A stretch of 64,000 nucleotides of DNA from an uncultured Bacteroides sp. GTDB taxonomy: Bacteria; Bacteroidota; Bacteroidia; Bacteroidales; Bacteroidaceae. Location: contig CAAEFE010000095.1 in the NCBI GenBank assembly GCA_900755095.1, positions 66,976 through 130,975 of the forward strand, written 5' to 3'. Each line of letters starts with the position of its first letter. Positions within the stretch are counted from its first letter, which is position 1. A model generated the notes under the pieces. That model saw only the letters and a list, made by a program, of their open reading frames with translations. It made no database searches and had not been told where the DNA came from. A program made the position numbers and the translations under genes. Below, one piece after another: positions 37,461 through 48,100 of the stretch.

Positions 37461-38837
37461 CTAATCTGACTCTTTTGATTTTGCATTCCAAACCAATAAT
37501 GCAAAGAATACCGACAGCAGAGCCGCTCCTATCCAGAACCAATTGATATAAGTGAAATCATAAACATCGACTCCATTCTGAACCGTCTTCTGCCCCTCTA
37601 TCAGAACACCACTCATTACATCCTGTAATCCGGCCCCAATATAACTGGCAATGCCGACTACCCCCAATGCTGCTCCCGACGCATTGCGAGGAGCAATATC
37701 GACTGCCATCAGGCCACCTAAAAAACAAATGAGAACTCCGATACCCAAACCGAAAAGAACCATAGCCAACACATCTATCCAAAAGTGTACACCGGGAACC
37801 AACAAGAACAGGCTAAGTGCAAGAACATTCATCAATCCGAAAATCAGGGCGGGAACATTTCGACGACCGCCAAATAACTTGTCAGAAATAACACCCGAAA
37901 ATATGGTACCTACGATACCACAGACTGGACAAATGGAAATAATGAAGCTGGCATCCAACGTGGAATATCCTTTTTGCGCTTCTAGATAAAAAACACCCCA
38001 GCTATTGATAGCATAGCGACTGATATACATAAAAGCACTCGAAAGAGCCAGTATCCAGATGGCAGGCATCATCAATACCTGGCGTTGGGCTTTATTAAAG
38101 TCTGTCGTTTCCACCACACTCATCTCCTCTTTCTGTTTGGGAGCATTTACAGGAGGAAAGCCCTGACTCTCGGGAGTGTCATGGAAGAACTTCCACACAA
38201 TTAAAGCACCAAGCAAACCAACAATACCGGCACCGAAGAAACCGTATCTCCACCCCAATACACTAACGATAGACGCAACAATTAGGAAGGTCAACGCCTC
38301 ACCGATATTGTGGCTGGCAGACCAAAATCCGTAATAGGAACCTCGTTCTTTGTCCGTGAACCAACGGGAAAGTCCCACTACACAAGAAGCAGCACCCATA
38401 GACTGAAACCAGCCACTAATCCCCCAAAGGAGAGCAAACAGAATAAAAGAATGGGTAAAACCCAGGCACAGGTTCACTAAAGCAGTTACCAGTAAACCGG
38501 TAGTCATAAAGCGGTTGATATTGCTACGGTCGGCCAGAAAACCATTCGTAAATTTTCCAAGGGCGTAAGTAAAGAACAATACCGAACCGATAATTCCCAG
38601 TTCTGTTTCGGAGAAAATTCCTTCATCTACGATGGGCTTCTTCACGACATTCAGGCTAAGACGACAAACATAGTACATGCCGTAACCGAAAGTGGCTGAA
38701 AGAAAAGTAGACCATTTCAGGTATTTCAGACGACGGGCATCGGAATGAAGATGTTGTGAGCCGGATGAAGACAAAGCTTCCCCGTTACAAGGTCTCGGTG
38801 AAGAGACCTTGTAAAAGTTTATAAGTTGTTTCAACAT
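37461..38837 (-). CDS. Organophosphate:phosphate antiporter, GlpT-like (MFS)
   Basis: A 458-residue inner-membrane transporter with 12 predicted helices. It has the organophosphate antiporter signature YGFWSASHNIGEAL, and Arg residues in YYVCRLSLN and YISRYAINSWG occupy the places of the two substrate-phosphate-binding arginines of GlpT. Glycerol-3-phosphate is the likely substrate, because the glycerophosphodiesterase gene lies 12 bp upstream. The first 45 residues are hydrophilic, longer than in GlpT, so the true start could be further in. Last gene of the second SusCD operon. Confidence 0.87.
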   Translation of the reverse strand: MLKQLINFYKVSSPRPCNGEALSSSGSQHLHSDARRLKYLKWSTFLSATFGYGMYYVCRLSLNVVKKPIVDEGIFSETELGIIGSVLFFTYALGKFTNGFLADRSNINRFMTTGLLVTALVNLCLGFTHSFILFALLWGISGWFQSMGAASCVVGLSRWFTDKERGSYYGFWSASHNIGEALTFLIVASIVSVLGWRYGFFGAGIVGLLGALIVWKFFHDTPESQGFPPVNAPKQKEEMSVVETTDFNKAQRQVLMMPAIWILALSSAFMYISRYAINSWGVFYLEAQKGYSTLDASFIISICPVCGIVGTIFSGVISDKLFGGRRNVPALIFGLMNVLALSLFLLVPGVHFWIDVLAMVLFGLGIGVLICFLGGLMAVDIAPRNASGAALGVVGIASYIGAGLQDVMSGVLIEGQKTVQNGVDVYDFTYINWFWIGAALLSVFFALLVWNAKSKESD

Positions 38838-38849
38838 GAAAAAGTCTAT

Positions 38850-39761
38850 TTAGTCGTGAAGTTTCTTTTTGCGCAGATATTCCAATAACAGCGCAGGACG
38901 ATCGGTTTGAATTAATTTCGCTCCCTGATTAATGATCCATCCCCAGCTTTCTTCCGGTTGATGGAGTTCCACCGCACGGTCATCATCATGACCGCCACAT
39001 AGTTCGGGCCAAAGAGAATTGATAAACAAGTTAGAACCTGTATCACGCACTTTCTTTATCAGGTTAAGAACCTCCGGATTATCATTATCGAATACTAACT
39101 CATAAGCAGCAGGCTTCATGTGAGTCTGATAACTGTCAATAATAGCTTCGGCTCCTTCTTTGTGCAACTGTACAATAGGCATAAAAATTACTTTATCCAA
39201 CACAGCACCGTTTTCAGCTTTCACTTGCTCATAAGGAAGCCCGGCTTTGATGACACACTGGTCGACTGTTCCAGTCTTCTCGAGTACGGCATAAGCCTCC
39301 TGAAAATAATCATAGCCCTTATCAATATTTACCATAATCTTACCTTTGCAGAGCAACATGACTTCCTCCAATGTAGGAATCTGATGTCTTGTTTTACAAG
39401 CTACCCCATTTTTTAGACGCATTGCTTTCAATTCCGCTAATGTAAAATCTTCCACCAGTCCTTTTCCGTTCATGGTGCGATTGATTGTTTTATCGTGCAT
39501 CACTACCAAATGTCCGTCTTTGGTTCTTTTCAAATCAATCTCTACCATATCGACTCCCATATCAATGCAATTCTGTATACCTTGCAATGAGTTTTCCGGA
39601 GCATTACGCCAGTCAGCCCGGTGGGATACAACCAATATTTTATCTGGATGATTTCCCAACAGATTTTCTCTGATTTCAGCTATTCTATTTTGGGCAACAG
39701 CCAGTTGCACCAAACACAGAAGAAGTATGAAGTTACATATCCGTTTCATAAGTTCAAGCAT
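38850..39761 (-). CDS. Exported glycerophosphodiester phosphodiesterase (GlpQ-like)
   Basis: A 303-residue periplasmic TIM-barrel enzyme that splits glycerophosphodiesters to glycerol-3-phosphate and an alcohol. Signal peptide (CNFILLLCLVQLAVAQ). Catalytic signature: SHRADWRNAPENSLQG, MVEIDLKRTKDGHLVVMHD (the H-R, E-N, E-x-D and H-D elements) and a C-terminal WGWIINQGAKLIQTDRP. Starts at 39761 or 39749 are both reasonable. Neighbours are an MBL-fold lipoprotein upstream and the GlpT-like transporter downstream, a coherent hydrolysis-then-uptake pair. Confidence 0.92.
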   Translation of the reverse strand: MLELMKRICNFILLLCLVQLAVAQNRIAEIRENLLGNHPDKILVVSHRADWRNAPENSLQGIQNCIDMGVDMVEIDLKRTKDGHLVVMHDKTINRTMNGKGLVEDFTLAELKAMRLKNGVACKTRHQIPTLEEVMLLCKGKIMVNIDKGYDYFQEAYAVLEKTGTVDQCVIKAGLPYEQVKAENGAVLDKVIFMPIVQLHKEGAEAIIDSYQTHMKPAAYELVFDNDNPEVLNLIKKVRDTGSNLFINSLWPELCGGHDDDRAVELHQPEESWGWIINQGAKLIQTDRPALLLEYLRKKKLHD

Positions 39762-39769
39762 TAAGAATT

Positions 39770-40828
39770 TTAATTCAGTTTATTGTTTTTCCAGACTAGT
39801 TTTTCTCCCCACATTGGTACATAAGTCTGTTCACAGTTAATCTTCGAAGCCCGTTCGAGTGCCATATCCAATGACCATCTTGATTCATCAACACCTGCAT
39901 GAGCCAGTTCCAAGATATGTGATAACAAGACATAATCGGGCTCCACCTGTCCCGCACCTAAACCCAGAATATTATTTTCGGTCAGAGCATTGGGAGCATA
40001 ACGCGGTATCAAAACATTCACATGAGAAGCCAGATTCGTATATTGTTCTGGTTTATAGTTAGAGTCTCCTACATGCATAAAAACGAAATTACCAGTATCT
40101 TCTCCACAATCGATCGAAAACACAGTCACAAAATTAGATAACCCGGCATTGTTATGGTCAGTGATACAGGTTTTAATCTTGAATTTTCCAATTTCATAAT
40201 CTTTATCCCCCTTTGCAGTATAAGGATATGTCGTGTCTTTCAAATAGTTGGATAACACCGGTTTACCTAAATCAAACATAGCCTGGATAAGATCATTATT
40301 ATAATGATCGGAGTGCTTGTGTGTAACACAGAGAAAATCAATATAAGGTGCCAGCTCTTTCGCCCAACGATGAGAAATGTCAATAGCAAAACATCCTGAC
40401 GGAGTTTTTACCACATACCCCATATTATAGAGTAACCAGATCGCTGCCGTACCATTTTCTACTTTTGAGTTTTTAATTCCATCCATCACACGATCAAATG
40501 CACTCCGATAAAAATAGATAATCGGATCACACTTTTCCATACTCGTACTCGCCTGATCGAAGCCATTCAGATAACTGACGAAATAATCATCTTTACACTT
40601 ATCCGCATATCCCTGGATCTTGGTCAAAGTAGTGGTACGTCCGGTATTGACAATCAAAGGAGAAGAACTCCACAACTGTTGTGCAGTGGCATCTACTTCC
40701 TCTGCCAATTGCGTAAGAATTCCTTCATGACCAGTTTCGGTACTGTTGTTGTCATCATCATCACAAGCAACAAAACCTATTGCCAAAAGACAAAACAGTA
40801 AATATTGTATTTTTCTTATTATATCCAT
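39770..40828 (-). CDS. Metallo-beta-lactamase-fold lipoprotein
   Basis: A lipoprotein of 352 residues from the chosen ATG at 40828 (signal MDIIRKIQYLLFCLLAIGFV then lipobox AC). An upstream in-frame ATG (40852) would add 8 residues and overlap the preceding gene by 23 bp; the shorter start falls right after that gene's stop. The metal-binding motif THKHSDH (H-x-H-x-D-H) and the later HVGDSNY and LLSHILELAH match the MBL hydrolase fold. The family includes phosphodiesterases and phospholipase-D-type enzymes; in this operon a role in cleaving a phosphodiester substrate is attractive but unproven. Confidence 0.8.
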   Translation of the reverse strand: MDIIRKIQYLLFCLLAIGFVACDDDDNNSTETGHEGILTQLAEEVDATAQQLWSSSPLIVNTGRTTTLTKIQGYADKCKDDYFVSYLNGFDQASTSMEKCDPIIYFYRSAFDRVMDGIKNSKVENGTAAIWLLYNMGYVVKTPSGCFAIDISHRWAKELAPYIDFLCVTHKHSDHYNNDLIQAMFDLGKPVLSNYLKDTTYPYTAKGDKDYEIGKFKIKTCITDHNNAGLSNFVTVFSIDCGEDTGNFVFMHVGDSNYKPEQYTNLASHVNVLIPRYAPNALTENNILGLGAGQVEPDYVLLSHILELAHAGVDESRWSLDMALERASKINCEQTYVPMWGEKLVWKNNKLN

Positions 40829-40829
40829 C

Positions 40830-41711
40830 TTATTTCTGATTTTTATAGTCATTAATTATTTTATTGAAAGTCTCAACCACCCGTTCCGGTGTCGGACGCG
40901 TATTGTCGTTTTCATGGTCTTTGGTAGCTTCATACATGAAAACCCCTTCATAGCCGATTCCTTCGAGTGCATGCATTAACTTTCCCCATTGAATGTCACC
41001 TTGTGTAGGAAGCCAATGACACTCGTTGACAAAGTCAAAGTCCGAAGCGTGTATAGTACCTATACGCTCACCAACAGTTTCTACAAAATGCCCTGTCGTC
41101 CCTTTAGTATAATGATTGGTATCAAAACAAACCTTCACACCCGGAATATCTTTGATTATCTCCAAAAGCTCTTCAGGAGTATTACCCAGACAAGTTCTCG
41201 GCAGATTTTCGATGCACAACTGTGCTCCTATTTGATCCGCATATTTTTTCAGATAAGCGATAGACCTGGAAGCGTTAGTTATTCTTTGTGCCCGAATACT
41301 GTCAGCAATAGGCTCGGAACTAGGATGCAATACCAAACATTTCGGCTGAAATTGAGCACACTGTCCAATCATCTCCGCCATAAAATCTACATTTTCTTTC
41401 CTTTTCTTTTCATCCAGCACCGATATGTCCAACGTGCGTGAGAAAGGAAGATGTATAGACCAGACCTTGATACCGGCACTATCAATTTTTGCTTTCATAT
41501 CCCGGATACGAGGAACAACTTCATCTGCCGGAACTCCTCTATAACACTGGTTAAATGCTACTTCCACATACTCTACCCCCACAGACCGGGCTTGAGAAAA
41601 GTCTGTGGAAGCAGGTACTTTCCACAAAGCTGTAGTCGTACCTACTTTATATTTCTGTGCATATAAACCCATTGTCATCGCCATAAATAAGATAAAAACA
41701 GGAACTCTCAT
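40830..41711 (-). CDS. Exported TIM-barrel sugar isomerase/epimerase-like protein
   Basis: A 293-residue protein with a signal peptide (MRVPVFILFMAMTMGLYAQ) and an AP-endonuclease-2/xylose-isomerase-like barrel: LCIENLPRTCLGNTPEELL, VCFDTNHY, IGTIHASDFDF and GVFMYEA supply the usual metal ligands (Glu, Asp/His, His/Asp, Glu). Members isomerise or epimerise sugars or inositols. An exported copy acting beside a glycerophosphodiesterase suggests processing of the freed head group, such as inositol or a sugar. That substrate is inference. Confidence 0.78.
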   Translation of the reverse strand: MRVPVFILFMAMTMGLYAQKYKVGTTTALWKVPASTDFSQARSVGVEYVEVAFNQCYRGVPADEVVPRIRDMKAKIDSAGIKVWSIHLPFSRTLDISVLDEKKRKENVDFMAEMIGQCAQFQPKCLVLHPSSEPIADSIRAQRITNASRSIAYLKKYADQIGAQLCIENLPRTCLGNTPEELLEIIKDIPGVKVCFDTNHYTKGTTGHFVETVGERIGTIHASDFDFVNECHWLPTQGDIQWGKLMHALEGIGYEGVFMYEATKDHENDNTRPTPERVVETFNKIINDYKNQK

Positions 41712-41717
41712 TATCGC

Positions 41718-43682
41718 TTACTTTTGACGGTTTGTACCTTGAATATCACCACCACGAATACTCCAGGAGTCTGTTGCTAATGTCTTATTGACAGCAAAAG
41801 CCTTTATCGAACCGATATTATTAGATCCGATCGTTCCGCAATAAAGCCGTCTGTCCGGGCCAATGCTAACAGCTGCCATGACTTGTTGTCCCACAGTCTC
41901 TTCAAAAACAATGTTTCCATTAGTGATGTCAAGTCCCAGCACTTTGTTATTCGATTGGGTACCGATATAAAGAATACCATCCGTACTCAAAGCACCTCCA
42001 CTGTAGTTCAAATTGTTACCCACATTTTTCTCCCAGATTTTAGATCCGCTGGCATTTACTGCATGAACAGTCTGCGATCCTTTTTCAGTAAAATAGACAT
42101 TGCCATTTTTATCAGCAATCGGGAAATAAGCATCTCCTTTTGTAGTCGGATACGTCCATTTCTTCGTTCCGTTTGTCATATCAACAGCAACGAGTCCTCC
42201 ATTTTTCAAAGTCGCATAAAGTACCTGATCCTTCAAAGCAAACGTAGCTTGTTCTGTCACATTCACTTCTTCCAATTTCCAATTCTGCTCTTTATTCGGT
42301 TTAAAAGAATAAATGGCTGCACTTGTACCTGCATAAACATTTCCGGCTTTATCAATAGCCACAGCACTACCGGTTGCCCCGTCAAGCGATTGTTGCCATT
42401 TAATAGCACCACTGGATGCATCCAGCGCATACAACGTACTCTTATTGGTGAGACAGTAAAGAACACCATCGGCCGACAATGCAGGGAAAGCTCCTATCGC
42501 AGCATCCAATTTTACTGCCCACTTTTGAGTTCCGTTTGGATTAATAGCATATACATTATTAATAGTGGCATTTCTTACACACTGATAGATTGTACCATCA
42601 GGAGCCACTAACGCACCTCCGCCATAAGTTATCTGACTGATAGCAAACACCCACTTGAACTCACCGCTCACTACGTCAATAGCAAATAAATGACCCGCAG
42701 GAGTAGATGTCGGGATATACATTGTTTTTCCATCCGGAGAGAACACCGGATTGGAGGTCTTTACATATCCGGTAAGTCCACCGAAGTTCAAATCGACAGA
42801 ATTCCATTTATAATTGCCGACCGTGACAGTCAGACTGCCCGACTCGGTGGTATTATTTACATAAGTCACCGTTACGGCCACTGTATAAGTACCGGTAGTA
42901 GCAAAAGCATGCACCGGATTGTTTTCTCCCGATGTCGTACCATCACCAAAATCCCAACTTACCGATTTCACTTCACCAGCCATGAAATACATATCGTTAT
43001 AAGCAAAGGTAGAAGGCTCCCACACAACCAGTTCCGTACTAGCAAGAATAGGATAGATCAATCCGGGAGTAGCAGAAGTTTCCACCGCAATAGAATTGCC
43101 TGTAGGATAAACACAGACTACATTGAATGTATATTCCTGATCGTTAGTCAAACCATCAACGATGTATTCTTCCAATGAAGTATCATCCAGATTGATAATC
43201 TGATTACCGGGATTCACGGTAACCTGATAGCGAGTGAAACGTTCACTCGCAGGTTTCGTCCATCTCAAACGCACTCTTTCATTGCCGGCTGCTGCCGTCA
43301 GATCAGAAATCGGATATCTTGCATTCTTCGGTGTACAGGCAGCAGTAGTTTTACTGGCCAATCCTCCCGCATAACGAGGTTGCACAGAAAAAGTGTAAGC
43401 AACATCGTTCACCAGATTATTGATAGTGGCAGTCATTGTTTTTGCATCCACAGTCATCTCGCCTCCTTCCGCATCTGATGATCCGGAAGTCCAAAGAATC
43501 AAATATTCATTCGGACGGGCATTCTCGTATGCTTCCCAGGAAAGAGTCACATTCATATCTCCGGCTGTTGCCGTTAGTGACTTCAGTTCATATAAATCGA
43601 AACTTGCCTTTGGCAGATCTTCTTCACAAGCAGTAAAGATTACCGTGAAAATAAACAACAAGCTATATAGTATTTTTTTCAT
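41718..43682 (-). CDS. Surface lipoprotein with FN3, PKD and PQQ-like propeller domains
   Basis: A 654-residue lipoprotein (signal ending IFTACEED). Two fibronectin-III-like domains (residues about 30-115 and 120-205: SLTATAGDMNVTLSWEAYEN and LTAAAGNERVRLRWTKP), a PKD domain (VSWDFGDGTTSGENNPVHAF) and, from about 300, a beta propeller with repeated A-(I/L)-D-x-x-(S/N)-G-x-x-x-W units (YALDASSGAIKWQQSL, VAVDMTNGTKKWTYP). It sits where the surface binding lipoprotein usually lies after SusD. It probably binds the substrate; a catalytic role for the propeller is possible. Confidence 0.82.
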   Translation of the reverse strand: MKKILYSLLFIFTVIFTACEEDLPKASFDLYELKSLTATAGDMNVTLSWEAYENARPNEYLILWTSGSSDAEGGEMTVDAKTMTATINNLVNDVAYTFSVQPRYAGGLASKTTAACTPKNARYPISDLTAAAGNERVRLRWTKPASERFTRYQVTVNPGNQIINLDDTSLEEYIVDGLTNDQEYTFNVVCVYPTGNSIAVETSATPGLIYPILASTELVVWEPSTFAYNDMYFMAGEVKSVSWDFGDGTTSGENNPVHAFATTGTYTVAVTVTYVNNTTESGSLTVTVGNYKWNSVDLNFGGLTGYVKTSNPVFSPDGKTMYIPTSTPAGHLFAIDVVSGEFKWVFAISQITYGGGALVAPDGTIYQCVRNATINNVYAINPNGTQKWAVKLDAAIGAFPALSADGVLYCLTNKSTLYALDASSGAIKWQQSLDGATGSAVAIDKAGNVYAGTSAAIYSFKPNKEQNWKLEEVNVTEQATFALKDQVLYATLKNGGLVAVDMTNGTKKWTYPTTKGDAYFPIADKNGNVYFTEKGSQTVHAVNASGSKIWEKNVGNNLNYSGGALSTDGILYIGTQSNNKVLGLDITNGNIVFEETVGQQVMAAVSIGPDRRLYCGTIGSNNIGSIKAFAVNKTLATDSWSIRGGDIQGTNRQK

Positions 43683-43709
43683 CGTTTGATTTCTTTTAGT
43701 TTAATCCTA

Positions 43710-45101
43710 TTAATATCCCGTATTCTGCCACAACAGTTCTGTGTTGTTTATTCTTTCCAACTCCGTTTTTGGAATAGGATACAGGAATTGATAGTCCTGA
43801 ATAATATGTCCTTCTGCTTTCATAGCCTCCTTAGCACCTCCCATACGTACCAAATCGAACCAACGCTGTCCTTCATAAGGAAACTCCTGTTGACGTTCCA
43901 ACATAATCGCTTTACGGAAGCTATCCTGATCGGGAAGCTCTGTTATCTGAAGCGGAGACAATCCGGCACGAGTATGCACAGCATTCAAAGCAACCATAGC
44001 TTCTGAATTCTGCAAATTACTATAACTGATTTCATTCAAAGCTTCGGCGTACATTAACAGCACATCGGCATAACGGAGAATAATCTGGTCATTACCGACT
44101 GTATTATAGGTCGCACTTTTGACATCTTTAAATTTATTCATCACGCATACTTTATCTTCCACCTTTACATAGGTAATCAGATTCTTGCGCTTATCCCCAT
44201 CTTTGTAGCACTCTTTCAGAGACTTTGTCTGATTGGTATCATCAGTCAGATTAATAATAGAGAACCAATATCCATGTCCTTCTCCTTCGACATCTTTATT
44301 AAAGCGAACAGCAAAAATAATCTCATCGTTCATTTTATTGTTCACGTCAAACACCTGTTCGGGAGTAGTCATTAAAGAATATCGACCCACTAGTTGGGAT
44401 AACACATTGCGAGCCTCCGTCCATTTATGGAAAGTCAGGTAAATCTTGCCGAGCAATGCCATTGCAGCACCGGAAGTCACTCGTCCCATATCGGCACTTG
44501 TATAAGAAGATGGCAACATATTTTCATTAATAACCTGATTCAAATCACCGACAAGAAAATCATAAACCTGTTGATCGGAACTGCGCCCGATTTTAAGAGC
44601 TTCAGCCACTGTCACCACTTTATTAGTCATCGGTATCCCTCCCCATAAACGATACATATTAAAATAAGTAAGGGCACGGATGAAAAGAGCTTCGCCTTTA
44701 TATTGTTTTTTCAGAGTCGCGTCGAAATTGGCTTCATCAATTCTATCTAATACAAGATTGCAACGATAAACTCCATTATTAAAGTTCGCCCAGGCGGCCT
44801 CCAGAATTCCATTAGAGGCTTTATCTGCAAACTGATCGATATCATAACGATCTTGTGTTCCGGCAGTGGGCGCACTCAATGTCAAATTATCACTCCGATA
44901 TTCGCAACACTCTGTAAAATAGGAAACTTGTGTCTGCAATTTGGAGTAACATCCTATCACGGCTACATTAAAATCTTCCGCTGTCTTATATACCTTGTCG
45001 GTAGGCACACTGCTACTCGGTTCCAAATCGAAGAAACTATCTGTACAAGCAACTGATAACAAGGCAGTTGATAGGAATAGTATTAGTTTATATTTTTTCA
45101 T
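43710..45101 (-). CDS. SusD/RagB-family surface lipoprotein
   Basis: A 463-residue outer-membrane lipoprotein (signal ending LLSVACTDSFFDLEPS). SusD features: helical repeats (ALTYFNMYRLWGGIPM, MALLGKIYLTFHKWTEARN) and C-terminal ADVLLMYAEALNEI and FPYEGQRWFDLVRMG. It lies 23 bp after the susC-like gene and should form the lid of that transporter. Substrate is probably phosphodiester-containing, from operon context. Confidence 0.93.
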   Translation of the reverse strand: MKKYKLILFLSTALLSVACTDSFFDLEPSSSVPTDKVYKTAEDFNVAVIGCYSKLQTQVSYFTECCEYRSDNLTLSAPTAGTQDRYDIDQFADKASNGILEAAWANFNNGVYRCNLVLDRIDEANFDATLKKQYKGEALFIRALTYFNMYRLWGGIPMTNKVVTVAEALKIGRSSDQQVYDFLVGDLNQVINENMLPSSYTSADMGRVTSGAAMALLGKIYLTFHKWTEARNVLSQLVGRYSLMTTPEQVFDVNNKMNDEIIFAVRFNKDVEGEGHGYWFSIINLTDDTNQTKSLKECYKDGDKRKNLITYVKVEDKVCVMNKFKDVKSATYNTVGNDQIILRYADVLLMYAEALNEISYSNLQNSEAMVALNAVHTRAGLSPLQITELPDQDSFRKAIMLERQQEFPYEGQRWFDLVRMGGAKEAMKAEGHIIQDYQFLYPIPKTELERINNTELLWQNTGY

Positions 45102-45124
45102 ATAACGTGTATTTTAAAGGATGA

Positions 45125-48100
45125 TTAAAGTGTTATGTTCAGCCCGAACAAGAATGTTTTAGCTAATGGATAAGTTCCATAATCCTCACCCGGTGAAAGA
45201 GAATTACTCGGACGTGCATTTACTTCCGGATTATATCCGCTATAATTAGTCGAAGTCCATAAATTTTGTCCGGAAACGTAAACTCTTAATTTTTCCACGA
45301 AAAAGCGTTGAGTCAGGTTCTTCGGCAAGGTATATCCTAGTGTCACATTCTGCAGTCGCAGATAAGAACCATCTTCCAGATGCCAGGTTGAAGTACGACC
45401 ATTATACCCCTTTGACTTACGGTTGGCACGATTCACCTGACCGTTTCCCGGATCTTCCGGACTTTTCCAACGATTCAAGGCTATAGTGGTGCCATTGGTA
45501 TTACCTTCCAGATTATCAATATAACGACGATTCAGATTCAGAATCTCATTACCATATACTCCTTGAAAATTAAAATCAAGGTCAAATCCCTTAAACCAGA
45601 CTTTACCACCAAACCCATAGGTAAAATCGGGCATATAGTTACCTACGATCGTACGATCTTTATCCAAGTCCATCACTCCATCCCCGTCGACATCCACAAA
45701 GCGGAAATCTCCCGGCTGGGTATTGCTGAAATGAGGATACTTTTTTAATTCCTCTTCATTGGAAAAAATTCCATCCTGCACCAACAGATAATAACATCCG
45801 ATGGGTTCACCGACTTTCGTTATGTAATAAGCATGATCTACGCTACCGGTAGATATGATAGGAGCATTACCCGGACCGAGCGCCTTCACTTCGTTCGTAT
45901 TAGTGGCATAATTGGCATTAAACGAATAACCGAAATCTTTAGTTATATTCTTCTGTGAAGTCAAGGCAACTTCCCATCCCCTATTGTTTACTTTACCGAT
46001 ATTCATCAATGCAGTGCTATATCCGGTCAGGTGGGGGACTGGTACATTCAACAACATATTAGAGGTATTGGTATTATAATAATCCACAGTCAGTCCCAGC
46101 AATCCTTTGAACATCTGCAAATCAACACCCACATTTACCATCGCATTCTTTTCCCAACTCAAATCCTCATTCTTTATGGTACTTGGCTTGTAACCATTCA
46201 CCAATTGTCCGTTACCTGTGCCAAGCACATAATTATCCAAAGCCATCAGAGACAAATGATCATAATTGCCAATCTGGAAGTTACCGGTCACTCCATAACT
46301 CGCTCTTAATTTCAAATCATCTACAAACGACAGACTCTTAGCCTTCATAAAAAAGTCTTCTCCGCTTATTCTCCACGCCAAAGAAGCTGAAGGAAAATAT
46401 CCCCACCGGTTATTCTTGCCAAAACGGGAGGAACCGTCTGCACGAATAGCCGCCGAAGCCATATATTTACCTTTATAGCTGTACTGCATACGCGCCAGAT
46501 AAGAAGCAATCGTCCATTGGGTTTTATCGGATGCACCTTTCGTCACCGTACCTCCGGAAATTGTTTGTATATAGTCGTTCGGGAAATCGGTCGCCGTCAC
46601 ATTATCTCCTTTATATGTCTCTTTTTGAGCCGACTGTACTAAGACCACATTGATAGAATGAGCATCTTTAATCGTTGTGTTATAATTGATTTTATTCTCC
46701 ACCAACCAGTTGAAATAAAAACCTGATGAACTGTAGGCTGTCGGATTTGACTTTACATCATAATACTTTTGTCCCAATAAAGGAAGTTCCGAAGAACGAT
46801 ATTGGTCATTATGCGAACCATAATAATCGCCACCAAAAGAAATGTTATAAGTAAGCCCCTTATACAACTCCAATTCAGCAAAAACTTTTCCGACAATCGC
46901 CATACGGTCTACAACATCCGATTGTAAGTTTGCCATGGCTACCGGGTTCAATACGGCATTATGCTGATAGTCATTTCCAATTCTCCAATAGCCGTTTCCC
47001 TGATAATTATAGCTGCCATCCGCATTATATACCGGCCATACCGGAGGCATCATCAATGCCGACTGCACAATACCATTAGATCCGGAAGCATCTACCCGAT
47101 TGGAAGTAGAATAGGAAGGAGAGAAATTCAGACCGAATTTCAGTCTTTTATATTTCCCGTCCAAATTCATACGCATACTATATTTCTTAAAGTCGGAATT
47201 AATAATAATACCTTCTTTATCATAATAGTTGGCCGAAATGAAATAGCCAACTGTTTTTCCTCTGCCGGAAATAGAAACATTGTGGCTCGTAGTAGCAGCA
47301 GTACGAAAAATAGCATCTTGCCAATCTGTATCCGTCAACCCCTTATCACCATTCAGATAGGGAAAGAGTTCAGTAGGAATACGTTCCCATGAATTCGGGC
47401 GCATTCCGTTCGGATCATCCGGTGAACCTCCGGGATTAGCATCCAGATAAGCGTTGTCATGACCATCCTTTGCAAATTCGGCAAACTGATATGCATTCAT
47501 CATTGAAAGTTTCTTCGAAACACTCTGGATACCATAATATCCATCATACTGCACTTTCATCTTTTCCGATTGTCCCTGCTTGGTCGTGATAATAATTACA
47601 CCGTTGGAACCGCGACTACCATAAATAGCTGCCGACGAAGCATCTTTCAAAACTTCCACAGATTCGACATCATTATTATTCAGATTGGCAAATCCACGTT
47701 CTACCGGCACGCCATCAATAATATAAAGAGGATCACTACCGGCATTAACCGTACTGATACCACGAACACGGATACTTACACTTCCCTCCGGATCACCACT
47801 TGGCTGAGTAACCTGTACCCCCGGCATCTTACCCGCCAACGCCTGCCGGAAGTCTGAAGCAGAAACGTCCGCAATTTGTTCAGCTTTCACGGAAGAAATA
47901 GAAGTAGAGACATCTCTTTTTCTCTGAACTCCATATCCTACCACTACTACCTCATCAATCATCTTACTATCTTCTACCAACGTGATTTTCGCCGTATTTT
48001 TATCCTTTGCAGAGATATTTACCGTTTTATATCCAATATAAGAGATGGTCAATGTTGCAGACTCCGGTACATTCATTAATGAATAACGTCCGTCAATATC

